DNA of 8,620 nucleotides from CAYLHB01 sp041908795 (GCA_041908795.1 JAYRER010000018.1:1-8620), one strand, 5' to 3'. Shown: positions 1 to 4,868, counted from the stretch's first letter. A program made the numbers and translations. The notes: generated from the letters alone by a model not told the origin.

Positions 1-2
1 GG

Positions 3-479
3 CGCTTGCCTAATGACTACCATATATTTTACGACGTTAAGCTTCACGATAATGCGGGTAATACAGATTACGTTGTTGTGGGACCGACAGGCATTTTCAC
101 GATAGAAGTAAAGAATCACAGTAATCGTGCGGTACAGAATCGCTGGCACAGGAAAGAGCATAATCAGTCAAAAACCGAGGCGCGCACCCTCCATGCTGAC
201 CTCGTTGAACACGGTATCGACGTGTCGTGGGTGACGAGTGTTTTGGTGCGCGCGGATCTATGTTGGAAACAGTATGAACAACAAGGTGCGGTGACGTTTG
301 TTGGCTTGTTTGCTCTGCCCAAGTTGATCATAGGACAGGTTGGGACTCAACACAGTGAACTCATTCCTGAACAAAAAGTGAGCGAAGTAGTCAAAATTCT
401 CGAACAGCTTGCAGGCTGCACACACACCAGTGAGGGCGCAGGAGATAATCCCGTACATTGTCCACGTAATGGATCTTGA
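3..479 (+). CDS. NERD-domain (nuclease-related) protein, 5' end outside the window
   Basis: This is a protein with a nuclease-related (NERD) domain, a branch of the PD-(D/E)XK nuclease-like fold. The first possible in-window start is TTG at base 6, but the preceding codon is open and the sequence there (LPNDYHIFYDVKL) already matches the inside of a NERD domain, so the true start lies to the left. Counting from that TTG, the conserved core reads NTDYVVVGPTGIFTIEVKN at about residues 19-37. Asp21 and the Glu34-x-Lys36 pair are candidate active-site residues. The domain seems to continue to about residue 135. The last 20 or so residues (GCTHTSEGAGDNPVHCPRNGS) look unlike a NERD domain and may be a degraded or shifted tail. 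NERD proteins are mostly uncharacterised and sometimes occur in defence or plasmid settings. Substrate and role cannot be read here. Family call is firm; activity is inferred. Confidence 0.8.
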   Translation, partial: RLPNDYHIFYDVKLHDNAGNTDYVVVGPTGIFTIEVKNHSNRAVQNRWHRKEHNQSKTEARTLHADLVEHGIDVSWVTSVLVRADLCWKQYEQQGAVTFVGLFALPKLIIGQVGTQHSELIPEQKVSEVVKILEQLAGCTHTSEGAGDNPVHCPRNGS

Positions 480-484
480 AAAAA

Positions 485-526
485 TGTGTCCGACCCCGAT
501 TGTGCAAGTTCAGTGTCCCTATTTCC
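485..526 (+). repeat. Copies of the TGTCC...ATTTCC intergenic motif
   Basis: The gap between the NERD gene and the next gene contains TGTCCGACCCCGATT (487-501 region) and then TGTCCCTATTTCC at 514-526. The second differs by one base from TGTCCCCATTTCC at 1243-1255. The same motif recurs in inverted orientation at 1813-1824, so it is a dispersed short repeat of this patch. The first copy is degenerate and less certain. Confidence 0.45.
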
Positions 527-549
527 GCTGATGTGTATCGATTAGCACC

Positions 550-1176
550 ATGAACGAAAAAGTGTTGAATAATAGAGATAGAGATCTGACGAGTTCCCTC
601 GTATTGCACAGGCGTCTTAATGAACCCGATGGTTGGTTTGCTAAATCACTTACTTTGCACGACGCAGCAATAGCAATTTTCAACATCTGTGTTAGTCGTA
701 TACCTGAAGTGGAGTGTCCGCAGATTCAACTAGCACCCCTTATGTTAATGCTTGCTGCATACAGCACAGAAAATTTACTAAAAAGTGCTATACGAGCGAA
801 ATGTGGACTTGAACTTACACGAAAAGAGGAAGACGAGCTCATTTACCGACACGGACTCGAGCTTCTGCTTAAAGATGCGGGTATAAGAGTTAGCAAAGAA
901 GGAAGGCTTATTCTCAAAGAATTAAATGATTACACATTGTGGGAGGCGCGTTATGCCACACCAAAGAAGTGGGAAGATTCAAACAATCGGAGCCAGCTCA
1001 TAATTTCTTCAAGCGATGTAACTAACGTGTACATTCCACTTTTCGAAAGTTATACTGAGTTCCGAAGACAGCTTATGCCTCGAGTTAGAAAACTGTGTGT
1101 TAAATGGAAGAGAAACAAATGTTTGTGTGGGTGTGGTTGCGCTACGGGTAAAAGGGGCGCAATTAAATCAACTTAG
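550..1176 (+). CDS. Hypothetical protein, HEPN-like helical domain
   Basis: This 208-residue protein has no name I can assign with certainty. Its middle resembles HEPN-superfamily proteins: a helix with AAYSTENLLKSAI (about residues 69-81), a HGLELLLKDAGI segment (101-112), and LKELNDYTLWEARYATPKK (122-140), which fits the usual ending 'L..L..Y..W..RY..P'. HEPN proteins are often RNases or parts of toxin-antitoxin and defence modules, but the RNase motif R-x4-6-H is not clear here, so catalytic activity should not be assumed. Predicted to be cytoplasmic, with no signal peptide or membrane segment. The ATG at 550 has no Shine-Dalgarno sequence. The last 20 residues are odd, with a CLCGCGC cluster followed by basic residues, and the stop codon sits inside a hairpin. 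Codons are more A/T-rich than in genes after base 3000, consistent with horizontal acquisition. Existence of the gene is likely; family is an inference. Confidence 0.6.
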   Translation: MNEKVLNNRDRDLTSSLVLHRRLNEPDGWFAKSLTLHDAAIAIFNICVSRIPEVECPQIQLAPLMLMLAAYSTENLLKSAIRAKCGLELTRKEEDELIYRHGLELLLKDAGIRVSKEGRLILKELNDYTLWEARYATPKKWEDSNNRSQLIISSSDVTNVYIPLFESYTEFRRQLMPRVRKLCVKWKRNKCLCGCGCATGKRGAIKST

Positions 1177-1187
1177 TTGAGTTAATT
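1161..1187 (+). terminator. Imperfect palindrome over the stop codon, possible terminator
   Basis: AATTAA (1161-1166) and TCAACT (1168-1173) pair with AGTTGA (1175-1180) and TTAATT (1182-1187), with one mismatch (1167/1181) and a one-base centre. The TAG stop of the HEPN-like gene lies at the centre. The stem is A/T-rich and followed only by a few T and later A residues, so it may be a weak terminator or simply a DNA palindrome. Confidence 0.35.
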
Positions 1188-1231
1188 TGGTTCTGGTAAA
1201 AAAAGCAGTGGCCCGGGTCTTGCAACCCGTA

Positions 1232-1254
1232 GAAATGGGGACTGTCCCCATTTC
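1232..1254. repeat. Near-perfect palindrome with the TGTCCCCATTTC motif
   Basis: GAAATGGGGAC (1232-1242) is the exact reverse complement of GTCCCCATTTC (1244-1254), with a single T between. Its right arm extends to TGTCCCCATTTCC (1243-1255). The same motif in reverse appears at 1813-1824, on the far side of the VOC gene, so the VOC gene is bracketed by inverted copies. The surrounding 143-base gap (1177-1319) also has a small hairpin, CGGGT (1214-1218) with ACCCG (1225-1229). I see no gene in it. The palindromes resemble REP-like elements; the absence of a transposase nearby leaves the origin open. Confidence 0.6.
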
Positions 1255-1304
1255 CACCCCAAGGAATCCCGCCCGCGACCCCCCTATTTCTTCGCGACAG
1301 AATT

Positions 1305-1313
1305 TGTTAAAAT
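1305..1313 (+). promoter_or_regulatory. Extended -10 promoter for a leaderless VOC-gene mRNA
   Basis: TGTTAAAAT gives TG-n plus the hexamer TAAAAT (1308-1313), five of six matches to TATAAT. Only six bases separate it from the ATG at 1320, so transcription would start at or next to the start codon. No Shine-Dalgarno sequence is present, which agrees with leaderless translation. The -35 region is weak, as is common for extended -10 promoters. Confidence 0.55.
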
Positions 1314-1319
1314 CGATCC

Positions 1320-1808
1320 ATGCAAAAGATAGTAACGTTTTTTTGGTTCGAGGGTCCGATAGAAGAAGCGGTAAATTTTTATGTTTCGCTATTTAAAGAT
1401 GCAAAGATAACACACACATCGCGTCTCACTGAGGCGGTGGCAAAGGAAGTCGGATTGACGGCCGGAACTGTACAATCAATGGACTTTGAGCTGAATGGCC
1501 AAAACTTTTCCGCTTTAATGGGCGGTCCGATGTATAAACTTACTGAGGCCACCTCAATACAGGTACACTGCAAAGATCAGGAAGAAATTGATAGGCTTTG
1601 GGATGCGCTATCTAAAGGTGGCAAAGTAATGTCTTGCGGTTGGGTTACTGATAGGTTTGGTTTAACATGGCAAATTATGCCGGACAACCTAGATGAAATG
1701 ATGCGTGATCCAGACCCTGCTAAAGCCAATCGGGTTAGCGAAGCCATGCTTAGTATGAAGGGTAAGTTGGATAAAGCCGAACTCGAAAGAGCTTACAAAG
1801 GCGAATAG
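1320..1808 (+). CDS. VOC-family (PhnB-like) protein
   Basis: A 162-residue member of the vicinal oxygen chelate superfamily, PhnB-like/'3-demethylubiquinone-9 3-methyltransferase' domain family (PF06983 type). It begins with the typical MQKIVTFFWFEGPIEEAVNFYVSLF (residues 1-25) and carries MDFELNGQNFSALMGGP (54-70) and CGWVTDRFGLTWQIMP (106-121). Length matches the family. The usual annotation as a ubiquinone methyltransferase is not evidence of that activity: these are small cytoplasmic dimer-forming proteins of two beta-alpha-beta-beta-beta modules, mostly of unknown substrate, and the metal-binding residues are often incomplete. Here His83 in VHCKD is one candidate ligand. The gene stands alone between two inverted copies of a short repeat and has its own promoter, so it looks like an independent acquired gene. 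Start at 1320 is supported by the family N-terminus and by the -10 six bases upstream. Confidence 0.88.
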   Translation: MQKIVTFFWFEGPIEEAVNFYVSLFKDAKITHTSRLTEAVAKEVGLTAGTVQSMDFELNGQNFSALMGGPMYKLTEATSIQVHCKDQEEIDRLWDALSKGGKVMSCGWVTDRFGLTWQIMPDNLDEMMRDPDPAKANRVSEAMLSMKGKLDKAELERAYKGE

Positions 1809-1812
1809 TGAA

Positions 1813-1824
1813 GAAATGGGGACA
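1813..1824 (-). repeat. Inverted copy of the TGTCCCCATTTC motif
   Basis: GAAATGGGGACA, four bases after the VOC stop codon, is the reverse complement of TGTCCCCATTTC at 1243-1254. Together the two copies form an inverted pair about 560 bases apart around the VOC gene. Confidence 0.55.
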
Positions 1825-1829
1825 GGGAC

Positions 1830-1860
1830 AATATTATGCGCAAAGGTATGGCATAATATT
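1830..1860. repeat. Inverted repeat AATATTATGC / GCATAATATT
   Basis: AATATTATGC (1830-1839) and GCATAATATT (1851-1860) are perfect 10-bp arms around an 11-base spacer. The half-site GCATAAT returns at 1926-1932 just upstream of the RhuM gene. It could be a factor-independent terminator stem for the VOC gene (no T-run follows) or a binding site for a regulator, possibly the RhuM protein itself, whose N-terminal half may bind DNA. Confidence 0.45.
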
Positions 1861-1970
1861 CATATCATGCCACGCAGTGGGGGGCAGAAAACGGGGATAA
1901 GTACAATAGAAATGCTAAACGTGTAGCATAATCCATGCACAGCATCAACTGTGCACACGCCGTTTTCGCC

Positions 1971-2768
1971 ATGAGAAAGAAGCAGAACAACAAGACCGTC
2001 GTTATCTACCAGGCCAAAAACGGAGCAATCCAGCTTCGGGGCGATGTTGCGCACGAGACCGTGTGGGCGACACAGGCGCAAATAGCGGAAGCGTTTGATG
2101 CGGAGCGTTCAGTTGTTACCAAACATATTCGAAACATCCTGAAAGACAAGGAACTTGATGAGCGAGCAGTATGTGCAAAATTTGCACATACTGCCGATGA
2201 CGGTAAAACGTACCAAGTGCAACACTATAATCTCGATATTATCCTGAGTGTCGGATACAGAACCAACTCAAAACGTGCCATCGAGTTTCGCCAGTGGGCC
2301 ACGAAAACGTTGCGCGAGCACATTACGAAGGGGTACACCATCAACCGCAAGCAGATCCAAAAGAACTACAGGGAATTTCAAAAGACCATAGAGTCTATCC
2401 AACAGCTCTTGCCGGCGCATGGTGTGGTTGACCCGCACGTGGTACTGGAGCTCGTCAAAGAGTTTTCGAGTACGTGGGTATCGCTCGATGCCTATGACAA
2501 GGGCACACTGAAGCCTGTCGGTACGTCAAGGCGAAGCGTACAGGTGAGTGGTACAGAGTTGCTCCGCGCAATTGCGGACTTACGATTAGAGCTTATACAC
2601 AAGGGTGAGGCAGAGAAGGTCTTTGCGCACGAACGAAGCATGGGTAGTGTCGAGGGCATCCTCGGCAACGTGATGCAGTCGTTAGGTGGCAAGCCCGTAA
2701 TATGCCACTGCGGAAGAACGAGCGGCACACCTGCTGTATTTCATGGTCAAGAACCATCCGTTTGTTGA
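1971..2768 (+). CDS. RhuM-family protein, N-terminal part of a frameshifted RhuM-Fic gene
   Basis: The reading frame belongs to the RhuM ('virulence protein RhuM', PF13310) family, named after a Salmonella pathogenicity-island gene of unclear function. From ATG 1971 it has MRKKQNNKTVVIYQAKNG (1-18), a helix-turn-helix-like stretch VWATQAQIAEAFDAERSVVT (31-50), and the family signature GKTYQVQHYNLDIILSVGYR (78-97), then a helical linker. RhuM proteins of about 330 residues end in a Fic/Doc domain. Here the frame is correct to GGKPV (residue 243), after which about 22 unrelated residues follow to a TGA. The Fic part continues in another frame (2743-2943). I prefer ATG 1971 because it gives the family N-terminus; the upstream ATG at 1935 would add 12 residues. 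Codon 66-75 region lies on a long perfect palindrome. Role unknown; a mobile, toxin-like or regulatory function is plausible. Confidence 0.82.
   Translation: MRKKQNNKTVVIYQAKNGAIQLRGDVAHETVWATQAQIAEAFDAERSVVTKHIRNILKDKELDERAVCAKFAHTADDGKTYQVQHYNLDIILSVGYRTNSKRAIEFRQWATKTLREHITKGYTINRKQIQKNYREFQKTIESIQQLLPAHGVVDPHVVLELVKEFSSTWVSLDAYDKGTLKPVGTSRRSVQVSGTELLRAIADLRLELIHKGEAEKVFAHERSMGSVEGILGNVMQSLGGKPVICHCGRTSGTPAVFHGQEPSVC
2166..2194. repeat. Perfect palindrome inside the RhuM coding sequence
   Basis: GCAGTATGTGCAAA (2166-2179) and TTTGCACATACTGC (2181-2194) are exact reverse complements around a single A at 2180. It encodes AVCAKFAHTA of RhuM. A 14-bp perfect arm length is far beyond what neighbouring coding DNA shows. 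It could be an operator for autoregulation, a recognition site for a mobile element or a recoded insertion. Confidence 0.8.
2697..2703 (+). other. Frameshift point in RhuM-Fic
   Basis: The sequence reads ccc-gta-a-tat-gcc. Dropping one A (2699 or 2700) turns the product into GGKPVYATAEERAAHLLYFM, which is what an intact RhuM-Fic protein should have and joins directly to the Fic motif. As given, the RhuM frame reads through to TGA at 2766-2768, and the Fic frame has TAA at 2698-2700. The extra base is either a true mutation or a sequencing or assembly error; there is no long homopolymer to suggest a slippery programmed site. Confidence 0.8.
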
Positions 2769-2943
2769 CGGCAACAAACGCTCGGGCGCGTTTGCGTTTG
2801 TGTGGTTCTTACGCACGCAGGGAATCAAGGGTCAACGAAACATTACCCCGAGTGCGCTCACCGCGCTCACACTCCTCATCGCAGAGAGCGACCCCAGCAG
2901 GAAAGACCAAATGGTGGCACTCACGACGCAGTTGTTGAAATAA
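2743..2943 (+). CDS. Fic/Doc domain, detached C-terminal part of RhuM-Fic
   Basis: This is the catalytic end of the RhuM-Fic protein, not an independent gene. It holds the Fic active-site loop HPFVDGNKRSGAF (residues 5-17 from ATG 2743), with the catalytic His at position 5. The NKR form, with Lys where AMP-transferring Fic enzymes have Gly, resembles Doc, which phosphorylates EF-Tu rather than adding AMP, so Doc-like chemistry is the better guess. The frame is open from 2701, and the coding sequence just before the ATG (ATAEERAAHLLYF) belongs to the same domain, so the ATG is only the first in-frame start after the break. Downstream comes FVWFLRTQGIKGQRNITPSA and a short helical end. Correcting one base gives a 323-residue protein from 1971 to 2943. 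Alone, this 66-residue piece is unlikely to fold or act. Confidence 0.75.
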   Translation: MVKNHPFVDGNKRSGAFAFVWFLRTQGIKGQRNITPSALTALTLLIAESDPSRKDQMVALTTQLLK

Positions 2944-2957
2944 GTTGGTACGGCTCC

Positions 2958-2993
2958 GTGGCGATGTTCCCCTATTTTGAAAGGTATCGCCAC
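2958..2993. repeat. Inverted repeat GTGGCGAT / ATCGCCAC before the sigma gene
   Basis: Perfect 8-bp arms (2958-2965 and 2986-2993) flank a 20-base spacer that contains TGTTCCCCTATTTT, a loose match to the dispersed TGTCCC motif of this patch. The repeat lies between the Fic stop and the sigma-factor promoter. It could be a weak terminator (no T-run after it) or an operator for the sigma operon. Confidence 0.4.
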
Positions 2994-3005
2994 TCCCGCG
3001 CGTAG

Positions 3006-3011
3006 TACAAT
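3006..3011 (+). promoter_or_regulatory. -10 element for a leaderless sigma-factor mRNA
   Basis: TACAAT is five of six to the -10 consensus and ends six bases before the ATG at 3018, placing the transcription start at the start codon. TTGAAA at 2977-2982 resembles a -35 box but is 23 bases away, longer than usual. No Shine-Dalgarno sequence is present. The housekeeping-like -10 suggests basal rather than strictly autoregulated expression. Confidence 0.5.
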
Positions 3012-3017
3012 TATCGC

Positions 3018-3587
3018 ATGGCTGTGCACGACCTTTCGGACGAGGAGCTCATGGAGCGTGTCGTGCGCGACCGTGACGTGTTTTCGGTGTTGGTAGCCCG
3101 CTACGAGGAGAAACTGCGGCGCTACCTCGCTCGCCTCATGCCGGGTGTGGGGGATGATATGGATGACCTGCTTCAGAACGTTTTTCTCAAGGTGTACGTG
3201 AATGCGCGTGGTTTTGATACCGCACTCTCGTTCAACTCTTGGATATACCGTATTGCACACAATGAGGCCGTGTCGTGGCTTCGTAGGAAAACGGCACGCG
3301 GCGCAGTAGCACCGCTTAGCGAGGATGAGAGTGAGACGTTTTTTGAAAGCGCGAGGCTTGCCGCACAAACGGGTGAAGCACGGCTCGTGCGCGACGAGGT
3401 GGCACGGGTACTCGGTGCCATGAACGAGCGCTACCGGACCGTGCTCGTGCTCCGCTTTCTTGAGGAAAAAACGTACGCTGAAATCGCTGATATTCTGGAG
3501 GTGCCGGAGGGTACGGTCGCAACGCTTCTCCACCGTGCAAAAGTAGAGTTTACGCGCATACATGAGCGCCACAACCATGGAACATAA
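3018..3587 (+). CDS. ECF-type RNA polymerase sigma factor
   Basis: A 189-residue sigma-70 family protein with only regions 2 and 4, as in extracytoplasmic-function (ECF) sigma factors, and of normal length for the group. Region 2 covers about residues 21-90: FSVLVARYEEKLRRYLARL for the core-binding helices, DDLLQNVFLKVY (50-60) and SFNSWIYRIAHNEAVSWLRR (71-90) for -10 recognition. A variable acidic linker follows (SEDESETFFE). Region 4 (about 130-178) has LRFLEEKTYAEIADILEVPEGTVATLLHRAK, a helix-turn-helix for -35 recognition. It would direct RNA polymerase to a small set of promoters. The gene overlaps the next one, a membrane protein, by 11 or 26 bases, the usual arrangement of ECF sigma and anti-sigma genes. 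Start fixed by the family N-terminus and the -10 six bases upstream. Which subgroup, and which genes it controls, cannot be told. Confidence 0.93.
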   Translation: MAVHDLSDEELMERVVRDRDVFSVLVARYEEKLRRYLARLMPGVGDDMDDLLQNVFLKVYVNARGFDTALSFNSWIYRIAHNEAVSWLRRKTARGAVAPLSEDESETFFESARLAAQTGEARLVRDEVARVLGAMNERYRTVLVLRFLEEKTYAEIADILEVPEGTVATLLHRAKVEFTRIHERHNHGT

Positions 3588-4338
3588 TCAACCCACAGAG
3601 CTTGGAGCGCGCGTACTGCACGCAATAGAAGAGCGGGGAATCGCACCACGGCCGCGGTGGCACTTTCTCGTACGCGAGTGGTCCATACGAACAGCCGCAC
3701 TCGTCGCGCTTATCCTTGGCTCATGGTGTGCCGCGCTCACGTTGTACATTGTGAACGCTTCGTGGCCCTTGCGAGTCGAGCTTGCGCACTCCCCGCTCTG
3801 GAGCGTGGTGTCGGTGGTGCCGCTCGTGTGGCTCGTGCTCTTCGCGCTCGCGCTTTTCTACAGTGTGCACGCGGTGCACCGCATGCGGCGCGGGTATCGC
3901 TTCAACAGCTCGTGGCTCGTACTCGGTGCGCTCGTGGTGAGTATCTTTGCGGGCGCGCTCCTCTTTGCCGCGGGTGCGGGCCGTGCACTCGATGACTACC
4001 TCATTGCGCAGGCGCCGGGCTATGCGGAGATTTCGGGGCACCACCCGCTTCGACTACGCTTTCCCGCGCAGGGTGTGTTGGTCGGTGTGGTGGAAGTACG
4101 CGGGACCTCCACGGTCTTGGTGGCTCCGGACGGTGAGGTGACGGCACTCGACCTCAGCACTGTGGCGACTCCGCGTCCCGAGCTCTACGAGCGGCCGGTT
4201 CGCGTAGTGGGAACAACTACGGCAGAAGGAATATTTGAGGTGCATGCCATAAAACCGCTCCGCGGACGTGGGCTAAAGCGCGGCCCCGGCATGCGACTTC
4301 GCGAGGGTGAAAGGATGCCGCCTCATCCCGCGTACTAA
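3562..4338 (+). CDS. Three-helix membrane protein next to sigma factor, putative anti-sigma factor
   Basis: Not a recognised named family. From ATG 3562 (258 residues; ATG 3577 is the other start and cuts the overlap with the sigma gene from 26 to 11 bases) it has a cytoplasmic-like N-terminus of about 40 residues with GIAPRPRWHFLVREW (26-40), three hydrophobic segments (about 43-65, 78-101, 117-139), and an outer region of about 115 residues that looks beta-rich. The outer part has VLVGVVEVRGTSTVLVAPDG and VRVVGTTTAEGIFEVHAIKPL (213-232), a pattern seen in OB-fold-like domains, then a basic Gly/Arg tail. No zinc-binding anti-sigma (ZAS) motif HxxxCxxC is visible. Translation coupling to the sigma gene and the membrane topology suggest that it holds or releases the sigma factor in response to an outside signal; this rests on position, not homology. 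Confidence 0.72.
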   Translation: MSATTMEHNQPTELGARVLHAIEERGIAPRPRWHFLVREWSIRTAALVALILGSWCAALTLYIVNASWPLRVELAHSPLWSVVSVVPLVWLVLFALALFYSVHAVHRMRRGYRFNSSWLVLGALVVSIFAGALLFAAGAGRALDDYLIAQAPGYAEISGHHPLRLRFPAQGVLVGVVEVRGTSTVLVAPDGEVTALDLSTVATPRPELYERPVRVVGTTTAEGIFEVHAIKPLRGRGLKRGPGMRLREGERMPPHPAY

Positions 4339-4366
4339 TAAGTGCGCGCATTACAAGCAATCGTTC

Positions 4367-4381
4367 CGGTCGTTGCGACCG
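4367..4381 (+). repeat. Short hairpin in the leader of the secreted-protein gene
   Basis: CGGTCG (4367-4372) and CGACCG (4376-4381) pair around TTG. The hairpin sits in the 79-base gap between the membrane-protein stop and the next ATG. No T-run follows, so it is not a clear terminator; it may mark RNA processing, attenuation or nothing at all. Confidence 0.3.
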
Positions 4382-4417
4382 AGACGAATCACACTACTCA
4401 CAATAACCACAACACAT

Positions 4418-4819
4418 ATGTCTACTACCACTACTACTACAGATCAGTCCCTTGTACCCACACTGCGCACCGTTGCACTCGTCGCGGTTGCCGCGCTCGT
4501 TGGCGCAGGCATCGCAACGGCGACCTCGGCATCCGCGGCTGGCGGTTGGGGCGGCGTTCGCGGGTGCGACAGTGAGCGACACGAGGCAATCGAGGCCGCA
4601 CTCGAAGGTAATGAGTACGATGCATGGAAAGCGCTCATGGGAGACAAGCCGATTGCACAAAAGGTAACCGAGGAGAACTTCGCCACGTTGGTGGCGCTCC
4701 ACGAAGCAAGAGAAGAGGGTGATATTGAAAAGGTTCGTGCACTGCGCGAAGAGCTCGGGCTCTACGGCGGTCGCGGTATGCACAATAGGGCGCACGGTTG
4801 GAAATACGTCTCCCGCTAA
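4418..4819 (+). CDS. Small secreted or membrane-anchored helical protein
   Basis: A 133-residue protein from ATG 4418, chosen because it directly precedes an N-terminal signal-like segment; the frame is open further left but there without likely coding content. Residues 2-8 are STTTTTT, encoded by a short ACT repeat. A hydrophobic stretch (about 18-34) ends in ATSASA-AGG, a good signal-peptidase site near residue 40. The mature part (about 93 residues) is charged and predicted helical: HEAIEAALEGNEYDAWKALM (55-74), KVTEENFATLVALHEAREEG (82-101), DIEKVRALREELGL (102-115), then a Gly/His/Arg tail. I associate proteins with this 'AL...DY.AWK... TEENF... REELGL' pattern with Patescibacteria, without a known function. 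As last gene after the sigma and membrane genes it may be the sensed or regulated envelope component. There is no clear metal-site or chaperone motif, so resemblance to Spy/CpxP/CnrX is structural analogy only. Confidence 0.75.
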   Translation: MSTTTTTTDQSLVPTLRTVALVAVAALVGAGIATATSASAAGGWGGVRGCDSERHEAIEAALEGNEYDAWKALMGDKPIAQKVTEENFATLVALHEAREEGDIEKVRALREELGLYGGRGMHNRAHGWKYVSR

Positions 4820-4828
4820 GTAGCACAA

Positions 4829-4866
4829 GAGAAAACCCGCGGCACAGCAGTGTCGCGGGTTTTCTC
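4829..4866. terminator. Strong bidirectional terminator
   Basis: GAGAAAACCCGCG (4829-4841) pairs perfectly with CGCGGGTTTTCTC (4854-4866). The inner bases add a G-U and CAC/GTG (4843-4845/4850-4852) and leave a four-base AGCA loop, so the stem is 17 pairs. T-rich stretches at each 3' arm (TTTTCTC, then GTTT on the + strand) occur on both strands. It sits exactly between two convergent genes and would end both transcripts. Confidence 0.9.
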
Positions 4867-4868
4867 GT

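Noticed and set aside
1201..1232. tRNA-like look of CCCGGGTCTTGCAACCCG
   Set aside because: Only one 5-bp stem forms; no acceptor, D or anticodon arms.
1187..1396. Open frame of 69 codons between the HEPN-like and VOC genes
   Set aside because: It starts at a non-ATG codon, runs through the palindrome repeat and overlaps the VOC gene in another frame; no family features.
2702..2938. 78-codon frame beginning MPLRKNERHT over the Fic region
   Set aside because: It is the third frame over the Fic domain; the HPFVDGNKR motif is in a different frame.
2832..3578. Long minus-strand frame opposite the sigma gene
   Set aside because: It mirrors a clear sigma-factor gene, is rich in His/Arg/Cys as expected from an antisense frame, and matches no family.
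4421..4441. ACT triplet repeat as a phase-variable microsatellite
   Set aside because: Only five or six units, with an ACC and ACA interruption, and in-frame changes would only alter a Thr run.
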